Source of the DNA: Nanobdellota archaeon
Lineage (GTDB): Archaea > Nanobdellota > Nanobdellia > Woesearchaeales > UBA9642
Assembly: GCA_021813435.1 (NCBI GenBank)
Contig: JAKAKR010000013.1
Location: forward strand, 1-64,000
Reading direction: 5' to 3'
DNA length: 64,000 bases
Below are positions 27,174 to 35,300 of the stretch, piece by piece. A program made the translations under genes and the position numbers. Position 1 is the first letter of the stretch. Each line of letters opens with the position of its first letter. The notes beneath the pieces are model-generated. The model did not search any database, was not told the DNA's origin, and was given only the letters and a program-made list of their open reading frames with translations.

Positions 27174-27761
27174 TTATCCTCCTCTGATAAATCCGACAAT
27201 GCCCTGCTGGATGAAATCCACTGCAAGGGCTGCAAGGAGGAGCCCCAGCACCTTTGAGAGTATCTCGATGATTTCTGAGCCGAGCCATTTATGCACATGA
27301 TGCGCAAATTTGAGGATAAAGAATGATACGATAATCACTGCAAGGGCTGCAAGTCCGGGAACAATATACCCATAATTTTTTGAGAGGATGATAATAGTCG
27401 TGAGTGCTCCGGGTCCTGAGAGGAGTGGTGTTCCGATAAGGATTGCCGCAGATTTCGTGTGCTCGGCCTTACTTGCATAATCAATTGCAAGAACAGTTGT
27501 TACGCCCATGATCAGAAGGATTATTCCGCCGGCTATCATGAATCCGTTGAAGCTGATTCCCAGCATGTTCAGCAGGTATAATCCTGAGAAGAGAAAGATG
27601 ACAAGAAGCCCTGCGGCAACAAGGATAGCAGTCCAGATGGACTTGTTAGATTCTTTTGCAGTCATGTTCTTTGAGATTGTGATGAAATAGACTGCGCTCA
27701 CAAAGGGATCAATGATGATGAATAATGTGATGAATGATTTGATGAATTCAGACCAGAGCAT
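27174..27761 (-). CDS. MarC-family membrane protein
   Basis: The protein is about 195 residues with six hydrophobic segments. The family landmarks IDPFVSAVYF near the N-terminus and GTPLLSGPGALTT in the middle are present. MarC proteins are integral membrane proteins of unknown transport activity; the name comes from a mistaken link to multiple antibiotic resistance. ATG 27761 behind GGTGAG is chosen over GTG 27770. It follows the DegT-like gene by 12 bases and is probably co-transcribed with it. Confidence 0.9.
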   Translation of the reverse strand: MLWSEFIKSFITLFIIIDPFVSAVYFITISKNMTAKESNKSIWTAILVAAGLLVIFLFSGLYLLNMLGISFNGFMIAGGIILLIMGVTTVLAIDYASKAEHTKSAAILIGTPLLSGPGALTTIIILSKNYGYIVPGLAALAVIIVSFFILKFAHHVHKWLGSEIIEILSKVLGLLLAALAVDFIQQGIVGFIRGG

Positions 27762-27773
27762 GCGCCTCACCTA

Positions 27774-28628
27774 CTAATCGGAACTTTCGGTTACAATAAT
27801 ATGATAATGTGCGGAATTTTTAAATGTAATCCTTTTCACTTCAATGCTGACGGCATTTTGCATGACCTTGATATAATTAGGGCAGTCCACTGTGTCAAGA
27901 TTATTCTGCGCGCAGTATGCGTGGATTGCTGCTTTTTCATCCGGCGTTGAATATGCGATGGTGACATTAATGCCGATCGCGTGCGGGTGAAGTATATTGT
28001 ACGCTGAAAGGTCGTGCATGATTTTTGCGCGCGTCTTCTGGTAGGCTTCGCGTTTTTCTGCAAGTGTTGCAATCGCTGCTGCAAGTGCAGTATAATAATT
28101 TGGCATGCGCGAAATAGTGATAGGTGAATGGGTCAGTTCAGGAATGGGTTCTGTTGTTGCAAGAAATCCGCCAAATCCAGTTGCAAGAGGCTTATCATAG
28201 CGGGTGCTGCAGACAATGTAGTCGCCGATTGCAGCGTCCGGTGTTCCAATACATGCGCATGCATCATTGATAAAAAAAGCGCCTGCTTTTTTACAGAGTG
28301 CAAAAATTTCTTCAAGCGGCTCGCGCACAAAGTATCCTCCATATGCATTGATGAGAACAATATCTTTTGCGCGGATAATGCCGGAAAGTTGCGCAGGGTC
28401 GATCAGTGAATCAGTTGTTGCGATAGGGATGATCTCAAGCCCATGTTTTAAGGGAAGTTTCTGGTAGGAGAACCAACCGCCAGAATCCGGGATGAGTACA
28501 CGCAAAGCGCCGTGATTTTTGAAATAGCCAAGAAGATAATTGATTGCCGCATCGCAGCGGTCAAAAAAATAGACTGCATCTTTGCCGGTCAATTCCTGCA
28601 CTGCACTGCGCGCTCCTGATTCATCCAT
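27774..28628 (-). CDS. DegT/DnrJ/EryC1-like PLP enzyme (short form)
   Basis: This 284-residue protein has the aspartate-aminotransferase fold of the DegT family. NDACACIGTP carries the cofactor-binding Asp, and STRYDKPLATGFGGFLAT resembles the SF-x-PTKNLTTGEGG segment whose Lys binds PLP. It lacks about 80 residues compared with typical DegT enzymes, mainly at the C-terminal small domain. Such enzymes transaminate keto-sugars. Without sugar-nucleotide genes nearby the substrate is open. The start is supported by a TATA-like TTATTAATAA on the minus strand about 25 bases before the ATG. Confidence 0.75.
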   Translation of the reverse strand: MDESGARSAVQELTGKDAVYFFDRCDAAINYLLGYFKNHGALRVLIPDSGGWFSYQKLPLKHGLEIIPIATTDSLIDPAQLSGIIRAKDIVLINAYGGYFVREPLEEIFALCKKAGAFFINDACACIGTPDAAIGDYIVCSTRYDKPLATGFGGFLATTEPIPELTHSPITISRMPNYYTALAAAIATLAEKREAYQKTRAKIMHDLSAYNILHPHAIGINVTIAYSTPDEKAAIHAYCAQNNLDTVDCPNYIKVMQNAVSIEVKRITFKNSAHYHIIVTESSD

Positions 28629-28702
28629 GATAATGCAAATAATTTCTTATTAATAAAGTTATGCAATACATTTATAAACAATCTGAAACTTTTATGCAAC
28701 AC

Positions 28703-28828
28703 GCAGGGGTAGCAAAGCCTGGTCAAATGCGCAGGACTTAAGCGACACGAAACGTGATACTTGAGCGATTGTGCTCCGAGAAATCCTGTCACTTAGTGTG
28801 TTCGAGGGTTCGAATCCCTTCCCCTGCA
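28703..28828 (+). tRNA. tRNA-Leu (anticodon UAA) with intron
   Basis: The acceptor stem GCAGGGG/CCCCTGC, anticodon stem CAGGA/TCCTG, a long type II variable arm (CACTTAGTG) and the T arm GAGGG-TTCGAAT-CCCTT are all present. The anticodon TAA is at 28739-28741. About 40 extra bases (28743-28782) sit after position 37, the canonical archaeal intron site. TTTATAAAC (28671-28679) ends at the right distance for transcription to begin at the tRNA. Confidence 0.93.
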
Positions 28829-28940
28829 AATTTTTACAAAAAATTTGATAAAAAGTGAGGGTTCAACATCGTTGAAGCCCTCATGCCAGAGGAAGGTTCC
28901 CGAACGAAAGCGAGGAAACCTTCCCCTGCAGTTTTTTACA
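28817..28940. repeat. Duplicated tRNA-Leu 3' end enclosing two hairpins
   Basis: The tRNA 3' end and flank (28817-28838) recur at 28919-28940 with 20 of 22 bases identical. Between them lie a hairpin GAGGGTTCAAC/GTTGAAgCCCTC (28857-28882) and a stronger one with outer arms GGAAGGTT/AACCTTCC (28891-28924). This may be an integration scar or a small structured RNA. No ORF is visible. Confidence 0.5.
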
Positions 28941-28950
28941 TAATCACAAA

Positions 28951-28960
28951 CAATATAAAT
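28951..28960 (+). promoter_or_regulatory. TATA box of the tRNA-Thr-like gene
   Basis: CAATATAAAT is centred about 28 bases before the tRNA, arguing that the gene is transcribed. Confidence 0.5.
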
Positions 28961-28984
28961 CATTCCTATACCCACTTTAGTATT

Positions 28985-29076
28985 GCCTCTGTAGCATAGT
29001 AGCCATTGCGGCTGCCTAGTAATGCAGCAATGCATCAGAAAGCAGCAGGTCGAGGGTGCAATTCCCTCCAGAGGCT
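28985..29076 (+). tRNA. tRNA-Thr-like gene with probable intron and unusual anticodon
   Basis: The acceptor stem GCCTCTG/CAGAGGC, with T as discriminator, fits archaeal tRNA-Thr. The anticodon stem GCTGC pairs with the GCAGC just before AGGTC, leaving 26 bases. Removing a 19-base intron at 37/38 gives loop CTAGTAA, anticodon AGT. A34 is rare in archaea. The D loop lacks the GG pair (AGTAGCC) and the T loop reads TGCAATT instead of TTCAAAT, so positions 18 and 55 are both altered. The promoter looks intact. It may be a functional variant or a decaying gene. Confidence 0.65.
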
Positions 29077-29161
29077 TTCTCACCAGAACATAAAAGAACA
29101 TCGCAGAACTACTTCTCGATTAAACCGCAATCTTTATATTAACGCATACCGAGAGGAAGTT

Positions 29162-29899
29162 ATGGCTGAATCAAAACCGTTCTTGGGTAAATTTGCGCTT
29201 GTGACCGGGGCGAGCCGGGGTATTGGCAAAGCAGTAGCACTTGAACTTGCAAAAAAAGGCGCGACAGTTATTGTCCATTACCACACGCATTCTTCAGATG
29301 CAACTTGCAAAGAGATTACAAAACATAGCAGCAAGTCATATGCGATAAAAGCAAATCTTGCAAGCGAGCAGGAACGCCGTAATCTAAAAAAATCTGTGAA
29401 GAAGATAACAGGCCGCGTCGATATTCTGGTGAATAATGCAGGAATTTTTGATGAGACAGACGGGGCTGATACATCAGCTGAGACGCTCAATAATCTTTTT
29501 GCGCTCCATGCGGTTGCAGTAGCAAGAATATGCGCATTGTTTAAGCCGATACTTTCAAAAGATGCGTCCATCATCAATATTTCCTCTATTCACGGGATCA
29601 TAGCAAGGCCACACGCCATGGCATATAGCGCAAGTAAAGCCGCAACACATGCTATAACACAGAGTTTGGCGCAAGCATACGCGCCTATCAGGGTGAACAC
29701 TGTGTCTCCAGGCCCTGTGGAAACAGATATGTGGGGCAATGATCAAAGATTGATACGTGCTGTTTCTAAAGATATTCTATTGAAAAGATTCGGAAAACCA
29801 GAAGAGGTCGCAAAAGTCGTTGCGTTTTTGGCTTCGTCGGATGCAAGCTATATGACTGGCGCGAATATTGTTGTTGACGGTGGAACTCTTCTGAGATAA
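29162..29899 (+). CDS. Short-chain dehydrogenase/reductase (FabG-like)
   Basis: This 245-residue NAD(P)-dependent oxidoreductase has the Rossmann motif TGASRGIG at residues 15-22, NNAG near 90, and the catalytic S...YSASK triad (ISSIHG; YSASKAATH). The C-terminal segment GANIVVDGGTL is typical of FabG-like enzymes. The substrate cannot be assigned; bacterial-type fatty acid synthesis genes are not near. ATG 29162 behind GAGAGGAAG is the start; the longer reading from 29006 runs back through the tRNA gene and is rejected. Confidence 0.9.
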   Translation: MAESKPFLGKFALVTGASRGIGKAVALELAKKGATVIVHYHTHSSDATCKEITKHSSKSYAIKANLASEQERRNLKKSVKKITGRVDILVNNAGIFDETDGADTSAETLNNLFALHAVAVARICALFKPILSKDASIINISSIHGIIARPHAMAYSASKAATHAITQSLAQAYAPIRVNTVSPGPVETDMWGNDQRLIRAVSKDILLKRFGKPEEVAKVVAFLASSDASYMTGANIVVDGGTLLR

Positions 29900-29944
29900 C
29901 AGTGATTCAAAACATTTAAATACAACCATTCGTTAGTAGAGAAC

Positions 29945-30172
29945 ATGGAGGATCATACGAATAATCATCGTAAATTCATCATCCTGATGATTGTTTTGCT
30001 TATTGTCTTTGCGATCATTTTTCTTCTTGCATTTGCAGGTCTGCAGACCAAGCGTGCGCTTTTTGGCATCGAAGGGCTGCCTGTGGAATTTGAGAATTGG
30101 CTTATCATGATCCTCTCGCTTGGGTCCATTATCAAAATCGTCTGGGAATTATTCAATTATAAGAAACAGTAG
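29945..30172 (+). CDS. Small two-helix membrane protein
   Basis: This 75-residue protein has hydrophobic segments at about 11-32 and 50-67 and a short basic tail (NYKKQ). I recognise no family. A TATA-like ACATTTAAATAC is spaced for a leaderless start at ATG 29945. Codon use is like the neighbours. Probably real, function unknown. Confidence 0.65.
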   Translation: MEDHTNNHRKFIILMIVLLIVFAIIFLLAFAGLQTKRALFGIEGLPVEFENWLIMILSLGSIIKIVWELFNYKKQ

Positions 30173-30203
30173 ATTTTTATATGAGCAGTTCTTGCTAAAG
30201 CGT

Positions 30204-30554
30204 ATGTTCACGTCCTATAAACAGGTCATTCTGGTCAGAAAAGATTTGAAGCTTCCTGCAGGAAAACTTGCAGCGCAGGTTGCGCACGCCTCTGTTGAGG
30301 CAGTTCATCGCTCAGATAAAGACATGGTTAAGAAATGGCGCGCAGAGGGCATGAAAAAAGTCGTACTCAAAGTAAATGATCTCAAGGGATTACAAGAACA
30401 TAATCAACGCGCAAAAGATTTAGGCATAATCACTGCACTTATTACTGATGCAGGATTAACCTGCGTTCCACCAGGCACAACCACCTGTCTCGCTATTGGT
30501 CCTGCAAAAGAAGAGGATATCGACGAGATTACCGGCAATTTATCCATGCTCTAA
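30204..30554 (+). CDS. pth2: Peptidyl-tRNA hydrolase, archaeal/eukaryotic type (Pth2)
   Basis: This enzyme releases peptides from peptidyl-tRNA dropped by the ribosome. The 116 residues match the Pth2 family throughout: KQVILVRKDLKLPAGKLAAQ with the conserved Lys and Gln, VAHASVEA, the central KVVLKV strand, LITDAGLT and PPGTTTCLAIGP near the C-terminus. The start is ATG 30204: TTTTTATAT (30174-30182) lies 26 bases upstream, so the mRNA is probably leaderless. The longer reading from 30120 runs into the preceding gene. Confidence 0.94.
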   Translation: MFTSYKQVILVRKDLKLPAGKLAAQVAHASVEAVHRSDKDMVKKWRAEGMKKVVLKVNDLKGLQEHNQRAKDLGIITALITDAGLTCVPPGTTTCLAIGPAKEEDIDEITGNLSML

Positions 30555-30764
30555 ATGTCGGAAATGCTCCATTTTTTCTGGAAATAGTGTGTTAAGTTAT
30601 ATACAATCTAATTACTATAATTCAGGGCAACAATATTTAAATAGTTCGGTATCTATAGTAATGGTATATTGGAGGGTGATAGTAAAAGTAATATTAGTAA
30701 ACTAGCCTTACGGCTATGTGACTACAAGATTCGACAAGAACTCTGCTACTCCAGAAAAGGGAAC

Positions 30765-30875
30765 ATGGAGTTCAAAAATAAAACCAATCATAACACTATT
30801 CTCTTAGACTACACCATCTACATCCTTATCAGTATCACTCTGCTTGCTTCAATGTTTTTCATGTTCAAACTATAG
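30765..30875 (+). CDS. Possible 36-residue single-helix membrane peptide
   Basis: MEFKNKTNHNTILLDYTIYI begins a short ORF that is hydrophobic from residue 13 to the end. No clear ribosome-binding site is visible. A TATA-like element (about 30630-30640) upstream would also serve a 14-codon ORF at 30661-30705 that begins exactly at the expected start site. The gap between pth2 and lysS otherwise holds only two further small ORFs. Confidence 0.35.
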   Translation: MEFKNKTNHNTILLDYTIYILISITLLASMFFMFKL

Positions 30876-30920
30876 ATCGAGGTCCAAAAAGGAATGAAAC
30901 AGACATACGGAGGTGAATGT

Positions 30921-30980
30921 ATGATTAAGGATTTTTGGACAGAAGACGATCTTGAGGACTTGGAGATAGATGATAATTGA
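30921..30980 (+). CDS. Possible 19-residue acidic peptide behind a strong ribosome-binding site
   Basis: The ORF reads MIKDFWTEDDLEDLEIDDN. Its ATG lies four bases after GGAGGTGA, the best Shine-Dalgarno match in this region. Composition is strongly acidic, like the tail of the 46-residue protein that follows. It may be a small protein or a leader peptide. Confidence 0.4.
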   Translation: MIKDFWTEDDLEDLEIDDN

Positions 30981-31087
30981 TGAAACACAGAAAAGAATTT
31001 ATCACCAAAGAGTATAGTATCGTCTGCTGGAGTTAAAACATAAATTTAAATAGTGTTCTAGATACATGTATCCATGGGGGTTTACGC

Positions 31088-31228
31088 ATGTATAATGAAG
31101 AAATAGATGAAAAAGATGAATGGCTCTTTGATGAAGTCACCGGTTCAAAGCGCAAGCCGGCAATGAACGTTCTGAACAAGCAAAAATTGTCCAAGTATGA
31201 ATTGGACGAATTATTCAGCGAAGAATAA
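31088..31228 (+). CDS. Small acidic protein, 46 residues
   Basis: It starts MYNEEIDEKDEWLFDEVTG and ends KYELDELFSEE. The protein is acidic with a basic centre (SKRKPAMNVLNKQK). GGGGGT lies seven bases before the ATG, and AAATTTAAATAG (31042-31052) predicts transcription start near 31074. No family recognised. The pattern of a defined promoter, a good ribosome-binding site and protein-like composition supports a real gene just before lysS. Confidence 0.55.
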   Translation: MYNEEIDEKDEWLFDEVTGSKRKPAMNVLNKQKLSKYELDELFSEE

Positions 31229-31354
31229 ATCTGACAAATTCTAAATCTAAACAAGAGATCATTCCTGAAATGACTAATCAATAGACTTGATAGATCAAAA
31301 CAATAAACCGCAAATTTTAAATACTCTCCTCTTATCTTCCCAGAAGGGTGTACC

Positions 31355-32872
31355 ATGACTGATGAAAAAGAAACAAAGGCATTAAAAGATGTCGAGACGC
31401 GACTAGAAAAAGAAAGCCATCTCATCGCTGAGCGCATCAAGAAACTGAATGAACTCAAAGACCAGAATATCAATCCCTACCCTTATCATTTCAACCAAAC
31501 GCATCACTCTGCAGCACTCAAGGAAAAATACGCACACTTGAAACCAGAAGAGAGCAGTGAAGACACCGCGCACGTCGCAGGACGCATTGTGGCGCTCCGG
31601 CGCATGGGCAAGGTCACATTCATGCATCTTGCAGACAATGACGGCAGAATACAAGTCTATGCACAAGGGGATGAACTTGCAAACTATACTGAACTCAAAC
31701 TCTATGATATGGGCGACTATATCGGCGTTGCCGGAAAGATATTCAAGACAAAAACCGGCGAAGTGACTGTACGCGCCCAGACCATCGAACTGCTCTCCAA
31801 GAGCATCAGGCCGCTTCCGGAAAAATATCACGGCATCCAGGATACTGAAATAAAATACCGCCAGCGGTATCTTGATCTCATCATGGACGAGGAAAGCAAG
31901 AAACGATTCATCCTGCGCGCAAAGATCATCAAGGCAATCAAGGAATTTCTTGACAGCAAGGGATTCATGGAAGTAGAGACCCCTATCATCCAGCCAATCT
32001 ATGGCGGGGCTGCAGCAAAACCATTCACAACACACATCAACGACCTTGACATGAAGGCATACCTACGCATCTCACTTGAACTCTATCTCAAACGGCTCAT
32101 CGCCGGAGGGTATGAGAAAGTCTATGAGATCGGAAAAGTCTTTCGCAACGAGAGCATCGACACCAGCCACAATCCGGAATTCACACTCATGGAATCCTAC
32201 TGGGCATACGCCGATTACAATGACGTCATGGAACTCGTCGAGGATTGTTACACCTTTGTCGCGCAAAAAGTCCTCAGGACAACAACCATTATCTATCAGG
32301 GCAAGACTATTGAACTCAAGAAACCCTGGAAACGCATGACTATGAAAGCAGCATTGCAGGAACTTGCAGGGCTTGACGTCAATAATATGAATGAAAAAGC
32401 CATCAAAGAATTACTCGACCAGCACAAGATCGAGTATCGTGATGATATGAACAAGGGCCTGCTCATTAACCAGCTGTTCAAGATTGTCGAGGAACAACTT
32501 ATCCAGCCGGTATTCATCATTGATCATCCAAAGGAAACGACCCCGCTCTGCAAATTGCACCGGCAGCATCCGGATCTTATCGAGCGATTCGAACCCTACA
32601 TCAATGGCTGGGAAATCGGCAACGCGTATTCTGAACTCAATGATCCGATAAGGCAACGTTATCTTCTTGAAGAGCAGGCAAGGCTCCTGCGCGCAGGAAC
32701 AGATGCAGAAGCAAACCCGATGGATGAGGATTTCTGCAAGTGCGTCGAGCACGGTCTTCCGCCCATGGGCGGTCTTGGTCTCGGGATTGATCGCATGGTC
32801 ATGCTCATGACTGATGCGCCCTCAATCCGCGATGTCCTCTTCTTCCCAACCATGAAACCGGATGGACAGTAG
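31355..32872 (+). CDS. lysS: Lysyl-tRNA synthetase, class II
   Basis: It charges tRNA-Lys. The 505 residues show an N-terminal helical extension, the OB-fold anticodon-binding domain (HVAGRIVALRRMGKVTFMHL), motif 2 (FRNESIDTSHNPEFTLME) and motif 3 (GLGLGIDRMVM). Most archaea use an unrelated class I LysRS; the class II form here is bacterial/eukaryotic in type and is common in DPANN, which suggests ancient transfer. GGGTG precedes the ATG. The S51 peptidase gene follows after 11 bases. Confidence 0.96.
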   Translation: MTDEKETKALKDVETRLEKESHLIAERIKKLNELKDQNINPYPYHFNQTHHSAALKEKYAHLKPEESSEDTAHVAGRIVALRRMGKVTFMHLADNDGRIQVYAQGDELANYTELKLYDMGDYIGVAGKIFKTKTGEVTVRAQTIELLSKSIRPLPEKYHGIQDTEIKYRQRYLDLIMDEESKKRFILRAKIIKAIKEFLDSKGFMEVETPIIQPIYGGAAAKPFTTHINDLDMKAYLRISLELYLKRLIAGGYEKVYEIGKVFRNESIDTSHNPEFTLMESYWAYADYNDVMELVEDCYTFVAQKVLRTTTIIYQGKTIELKKPWKRMTMKAALQELAGLDVNNMNEKAIKELLDQHKIEYRDDMNKGLLINQLFKIVEEQLIQPVFIIDHPKETTPLCKLHRQHPDLIERFEPYINGWEIGNAYSELNDPIRQRYLLEEQARLLRAGTDAEANPMDEDFCKCVEHGLPPMGGLGLGIDRMVMLMTDAPSIRDVLFFPTMKPDGQ

Positions 32873-32883
32873 AAGGAGATAGT

Positions 32884-33639
32884 ATGAAAATTATCGCTAT
32901 TGGTGGTGGCCACATCGGAGAAACAATAGGAGGAAAAAGATATCCTCCAGATTCTGCAACTATCTACAAAGAAATTGTTGCGATAAGTAATAAAAAACAT
33001 CCCACAATACTTTTCGTCTCTACTGCAAGTACAGATTCTGAAGGGTATTGCAAGATTATTTCTCAGTATTTCAAGAAATTCGGGTGCGCTACAACAACAC
33101 TGAAACTCATAACAGAAAAGCCTTCCATTGCCAAAATAAAAGAGAGAATCAGCAAGGCAGATATCATCTATGTCGGGGGAGGAAATACATTAAAGATGAT
33201 GAATGTGTGGAGAGCGTATGGTTTTGATAAACTAATTATCGATGCAGGAAAAAAAGGAAAAATACTCTCCGGGATAAGCGCAGGAGCTATTTGTTGGTTC
33301 AGACAAGGAAGTTCTGATTCCAGAAAATTTACCAATAAGAATGCGGCGCTCATCAAAGTCAGAGGATTAAACCTCTATGATCTACTCTATTGCCCCCATT
33401 ATGATGCAGAAGCAGATCGTCGGCCGCAACTCAAAAAAATGATGAAAAAAACACGTGGCGTCGCAATCGCGTGCGAGAACTGCTGTGCACTGGAAATTAT
33501 TAATAACACCTATCGAATCATTACTCCCAAAAAGAATGCCAATGCGTATAAGTGTTACTGGAATAAAGGCAAGTACTACGAGGAAAAAATCTCTAAAACA
33601 AAAATTTACAACCCGCTGCAAGATCTACTATGCAAATAA
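32884..33639 (+). CDS. Peptidase S51 (dipeptidase E / cyanophycinase-like)
   Basis: This 251-residue protein has the class I glutamine-amidotransferase-like fold of family S51. GGGNT (about 99-103) is followed by the nucleophile elbow GISAGAICW, in which the Ser is the expected catalytic residue. Dipeptidase E cleaves N-terminal Asp dipeptides; cyanophycinase cleaves beta-Asp-Arg. No cyanophycin synthetase is near, so an Asp-dipeptidase role is more likely. AGGAGA precedes the ATG. The 3' end overlaps the next gene by 10 bases. Confidence 0.85.
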   Translation: MKIIAIGGGHIGETIGGKRYPPDSATIYKEIVAISNKKHPTILFVSTASTDSEGYCKIISQYFKKFGCATTTLKLITEKPSIAKIKERISKADIIYVGGGNTLKMMNVWRAYGFDKLIIDAGKKGKILSGISAGAICWFRQGSSDSRKFTNKNAALIKVRGLNLYDLLYCPHYDAEADRRPQLKKMMKKTRGVAIACENCCALEIINNTYRIITPKKNANAYKCYWNKGKYYEEKISKTKIYNPLQDLLCK

Positions 33640-34271
33640 AAAAAACAGCGACTTCGAGAGTGACCCGCATCATTCTTGTCCGGCACGGCGAAACTATCGA
33701 GAACAAAAAGAAGATTGTGCAGGGACAGATCCATGGACAATTGAGCAGGCTTGGCAAAACGCAAGCAAAACTCGTCGGCAAGCGATTACAAAAAACAAAA
33801 ATCGATATCATCTATGTCAGCGATTTGGGACGCGCCCGCGACACTGCCAAGGAAATCATCCAGCATCACAAGAATGTCCCGGTACAATATGACGCGCGGA
33901 TCCGCGAGCGGAGTTTTGGCATATTTGAGGGAAAGAACAGGGATATCATCATCGCTGCAAGAAAAAAAGCAGAAAAGAATTATGAGACATTCACGCCCAA
34001 AAATGGCGAGTCATTTGCGCAACTCAACAAACGGGTCAAATCATTCTATCATTGGCTACTAACGCATGAGCAGGGAAAAACAGTTTTGCTGGTCTCACAT
34101 GGCGGGTTCATCACTGCATTGCTCCTGCAATTGACCAATTCTCCGAACAGCGAATTCAAAACATACCATCCGAAAAATACTGCAATCACCATCATTGAAG
34201 TCAATGGAAAAAAGAGCCGCATCCATACGCTTAACTGCACCAAACATCTGAGAAGTAAAGCAAAGGGTTAA
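33630..34271 (+). CDS. Histidine phosphatase (phosphoglycerate-mutase-like)
   Basis: This 213-residue protein has the catalytic LVRHGET motif near residue 20, the second Arg in SDLGRARDTA, an ERSFGIFEGK segment and the C-terminal LLVSHGGF containing the second His. This branch includes phosphoglycerate mutases, alpha-ribazole phosphatases and broad sugar phosphatases; the sequence does not decide between them. The start overlaps the S51 gene by 10 bases, so the two are probably co-translated. A promoter for cbf5 follows. Confidence 0.88.
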   Translation: MQIKKTATSRVTRIILVRHGETIENKKKIVQGQIHGQLSRLGKTQAKLVGKRLQKTKIDIIYVSDLGRARDTAKEIIQHHKNVPVQYDARIRERSFGIFEGKNRDIIIAARKKAEKNYETFTPKNGESFAQLNKRVKSFYHWLLTHEQGKTVLLVSHGGFITALLLQLTNSPNSEFKTYHPKNTAITIIEVNGKKSRIHTLNCTKHLRSKAKG

Positions 34272-34272
34272 G

Positions 34273-34280
34273 TTTAAATA
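34273..34280 (+). promoter_or_regulatory. TATA box of cbf5
   Basis: TTTAAATA is centred about 26 bases before ATG 34302, predicting a leaderless mRNA for the cbf5-macro pair. Confidence 0.55.
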
Positions 34281-34301
34281 GGTCAAATAATTCTTAGGAT
34301 C

Positions 34302-35300
34302 ATGACTGAATGCCTTTTGCCATTTGAAAAACGGGAGCGTGAATTCTCGACAAAAAGGAATGCAGAGACTTCTCCAAAATTTGGCAAACGACCAGAAGAG
34401 CGCAGTATGCAGGAGATGCTCGAGTATGCAATCATCAATATTGATAAGCCTGCAGGACCGACCAGTCATCAGATCTCTGGATATGTTCGCGATATTGTGC
34501 ATGCAGAAAAAGCAGGGCATTCAGGAACGCTCGATCCGGGTGTTACCGGCGTTCTGCCCATTGGCATCAACAAGGCAACGCGGATCATGCAATGGCTCCT
34601 CACTGCAGGAAAAGAATATGTCTGCCTCATGCATATCCATGAGGAATTGCCGCGCGACAAGATCATCTACAAGATGAAGGAGTTTACCGGACTCTTAAAG
34701 CAATTGCCGCCAGTCAAGAGCGCAGTCAAGCGGCAGGTCCGCGAACGAAATGTCTATTACGTCGATGTCATCGATATTGACGGCAAGGATGTCTTGTTCC
34801 GCATCGGGTGCCAGGCAGGAACATATATTCGCAAATGGGTCCATGATTTCGGACTTATCCTCGGCACCAATGCGCACATGGTCGAACTCCGACGGACAAA
34901 GGCCGGCCCTTTCAGCGAGGAGAATCTTGTCGACATGCTCGCACTTACTGACGCGTATCATTATTATGAGAACGACAAGAATGAAGAGCCCCTGCGCAAA
35001 ATACTTATCACTCCTGAACGTGCAGTCGCGCACCTGAAAAAAATCTATGTCATGGATACTACGGTAAATAGTCTCTGCCATGGCGCAATGCTCAAGATAC
35101 CGGGGCTTGTCAAATACGAAAAAAGCATCCAGGAGGGCGATATTGTTGCCGTATGCACACTCAAAGAGGAACTTGTTCTTATCGGGACTGCAGTCATGAA
35201 TGCCGAAGCCATTGCAGCGCAGGAAAAAGGCATTGTCGTCAGAACAAACCAGGTATTTATGGACCCGGACGTGTACCCGCGGGTTGAAAAAAGCGAATGA
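34302..35300 (+). CDS. cbf5: rRNA/tRNA pseudouridine synthase Cbf5 (dyskerin homologue)
   Basis: It is the catalytic subunit of H/ACA RNA-guided pseudouridylation and can also make Psi55 in tRNA. The N-terminal segment PKFGKRPEERSMQEMLEYAI is typical of archaeal Cbf5. The catalytic loop is HSGTLDPGVTGVLPIG, with the catalytic Asp. A C-terminal PUA domain starts near residue 245 (LKKIYVMDTTVNSLCHGAML). Length (332) is normal. The stop overlaps the start of the macro-domain gene as ATGA. Confidence 0.95.
   Translation: MTECLLPFEKREREFSTKRNAETSPKFGKRPEERSMQEMLEYAIINIDKPAGPTSHQISGYVRDIVHAEKAGHSGTLDPGVTGVLPIGINKATRIMQWLLTAGKEYVCLMHIHEELPRDKIIYKMKEFTGLLKQLPPVKSAVKRQVRERNVYYVDVIDIDGKDVLFRIGCQAGTYIRKWVHDFGLILGTNAHMVELRRTKAGPFSEENLVDMLALTDAYHYYENDKNEEPLRKILITPERAVAHLKKIYVMDTTVNSLCHGAMLKIPGLVKYEKSIQEGDIVAVCTLKEELVLIGTAVMNAEAIAAQEKGIVVRTNQVFMDPDVYPRVEKSE

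Noticed and set aside
29006-29161. Long N-terminal extension of the SDR protein
   Set aside because: It reads through the tRNA-Thr-like gene and precedes a clear ribosome-binding site at 29151-29157 and ATG 29162.
31403-32035. 210-residue minus-strand ORF inside lysS
   Set aside because: It is the shadow of a strongly conserved synthetase, with no promoter or ribosome-binding site and Cys/Phe-rich nonsense composition.
33455-33892. 145-residue plus-strand ORF overlapping the S51 and phosphatase genes
   Set aside because: Both overlapped genes have intact catalytic motifs; this frame is low-quality and Arg/Ser/Thr-rich.
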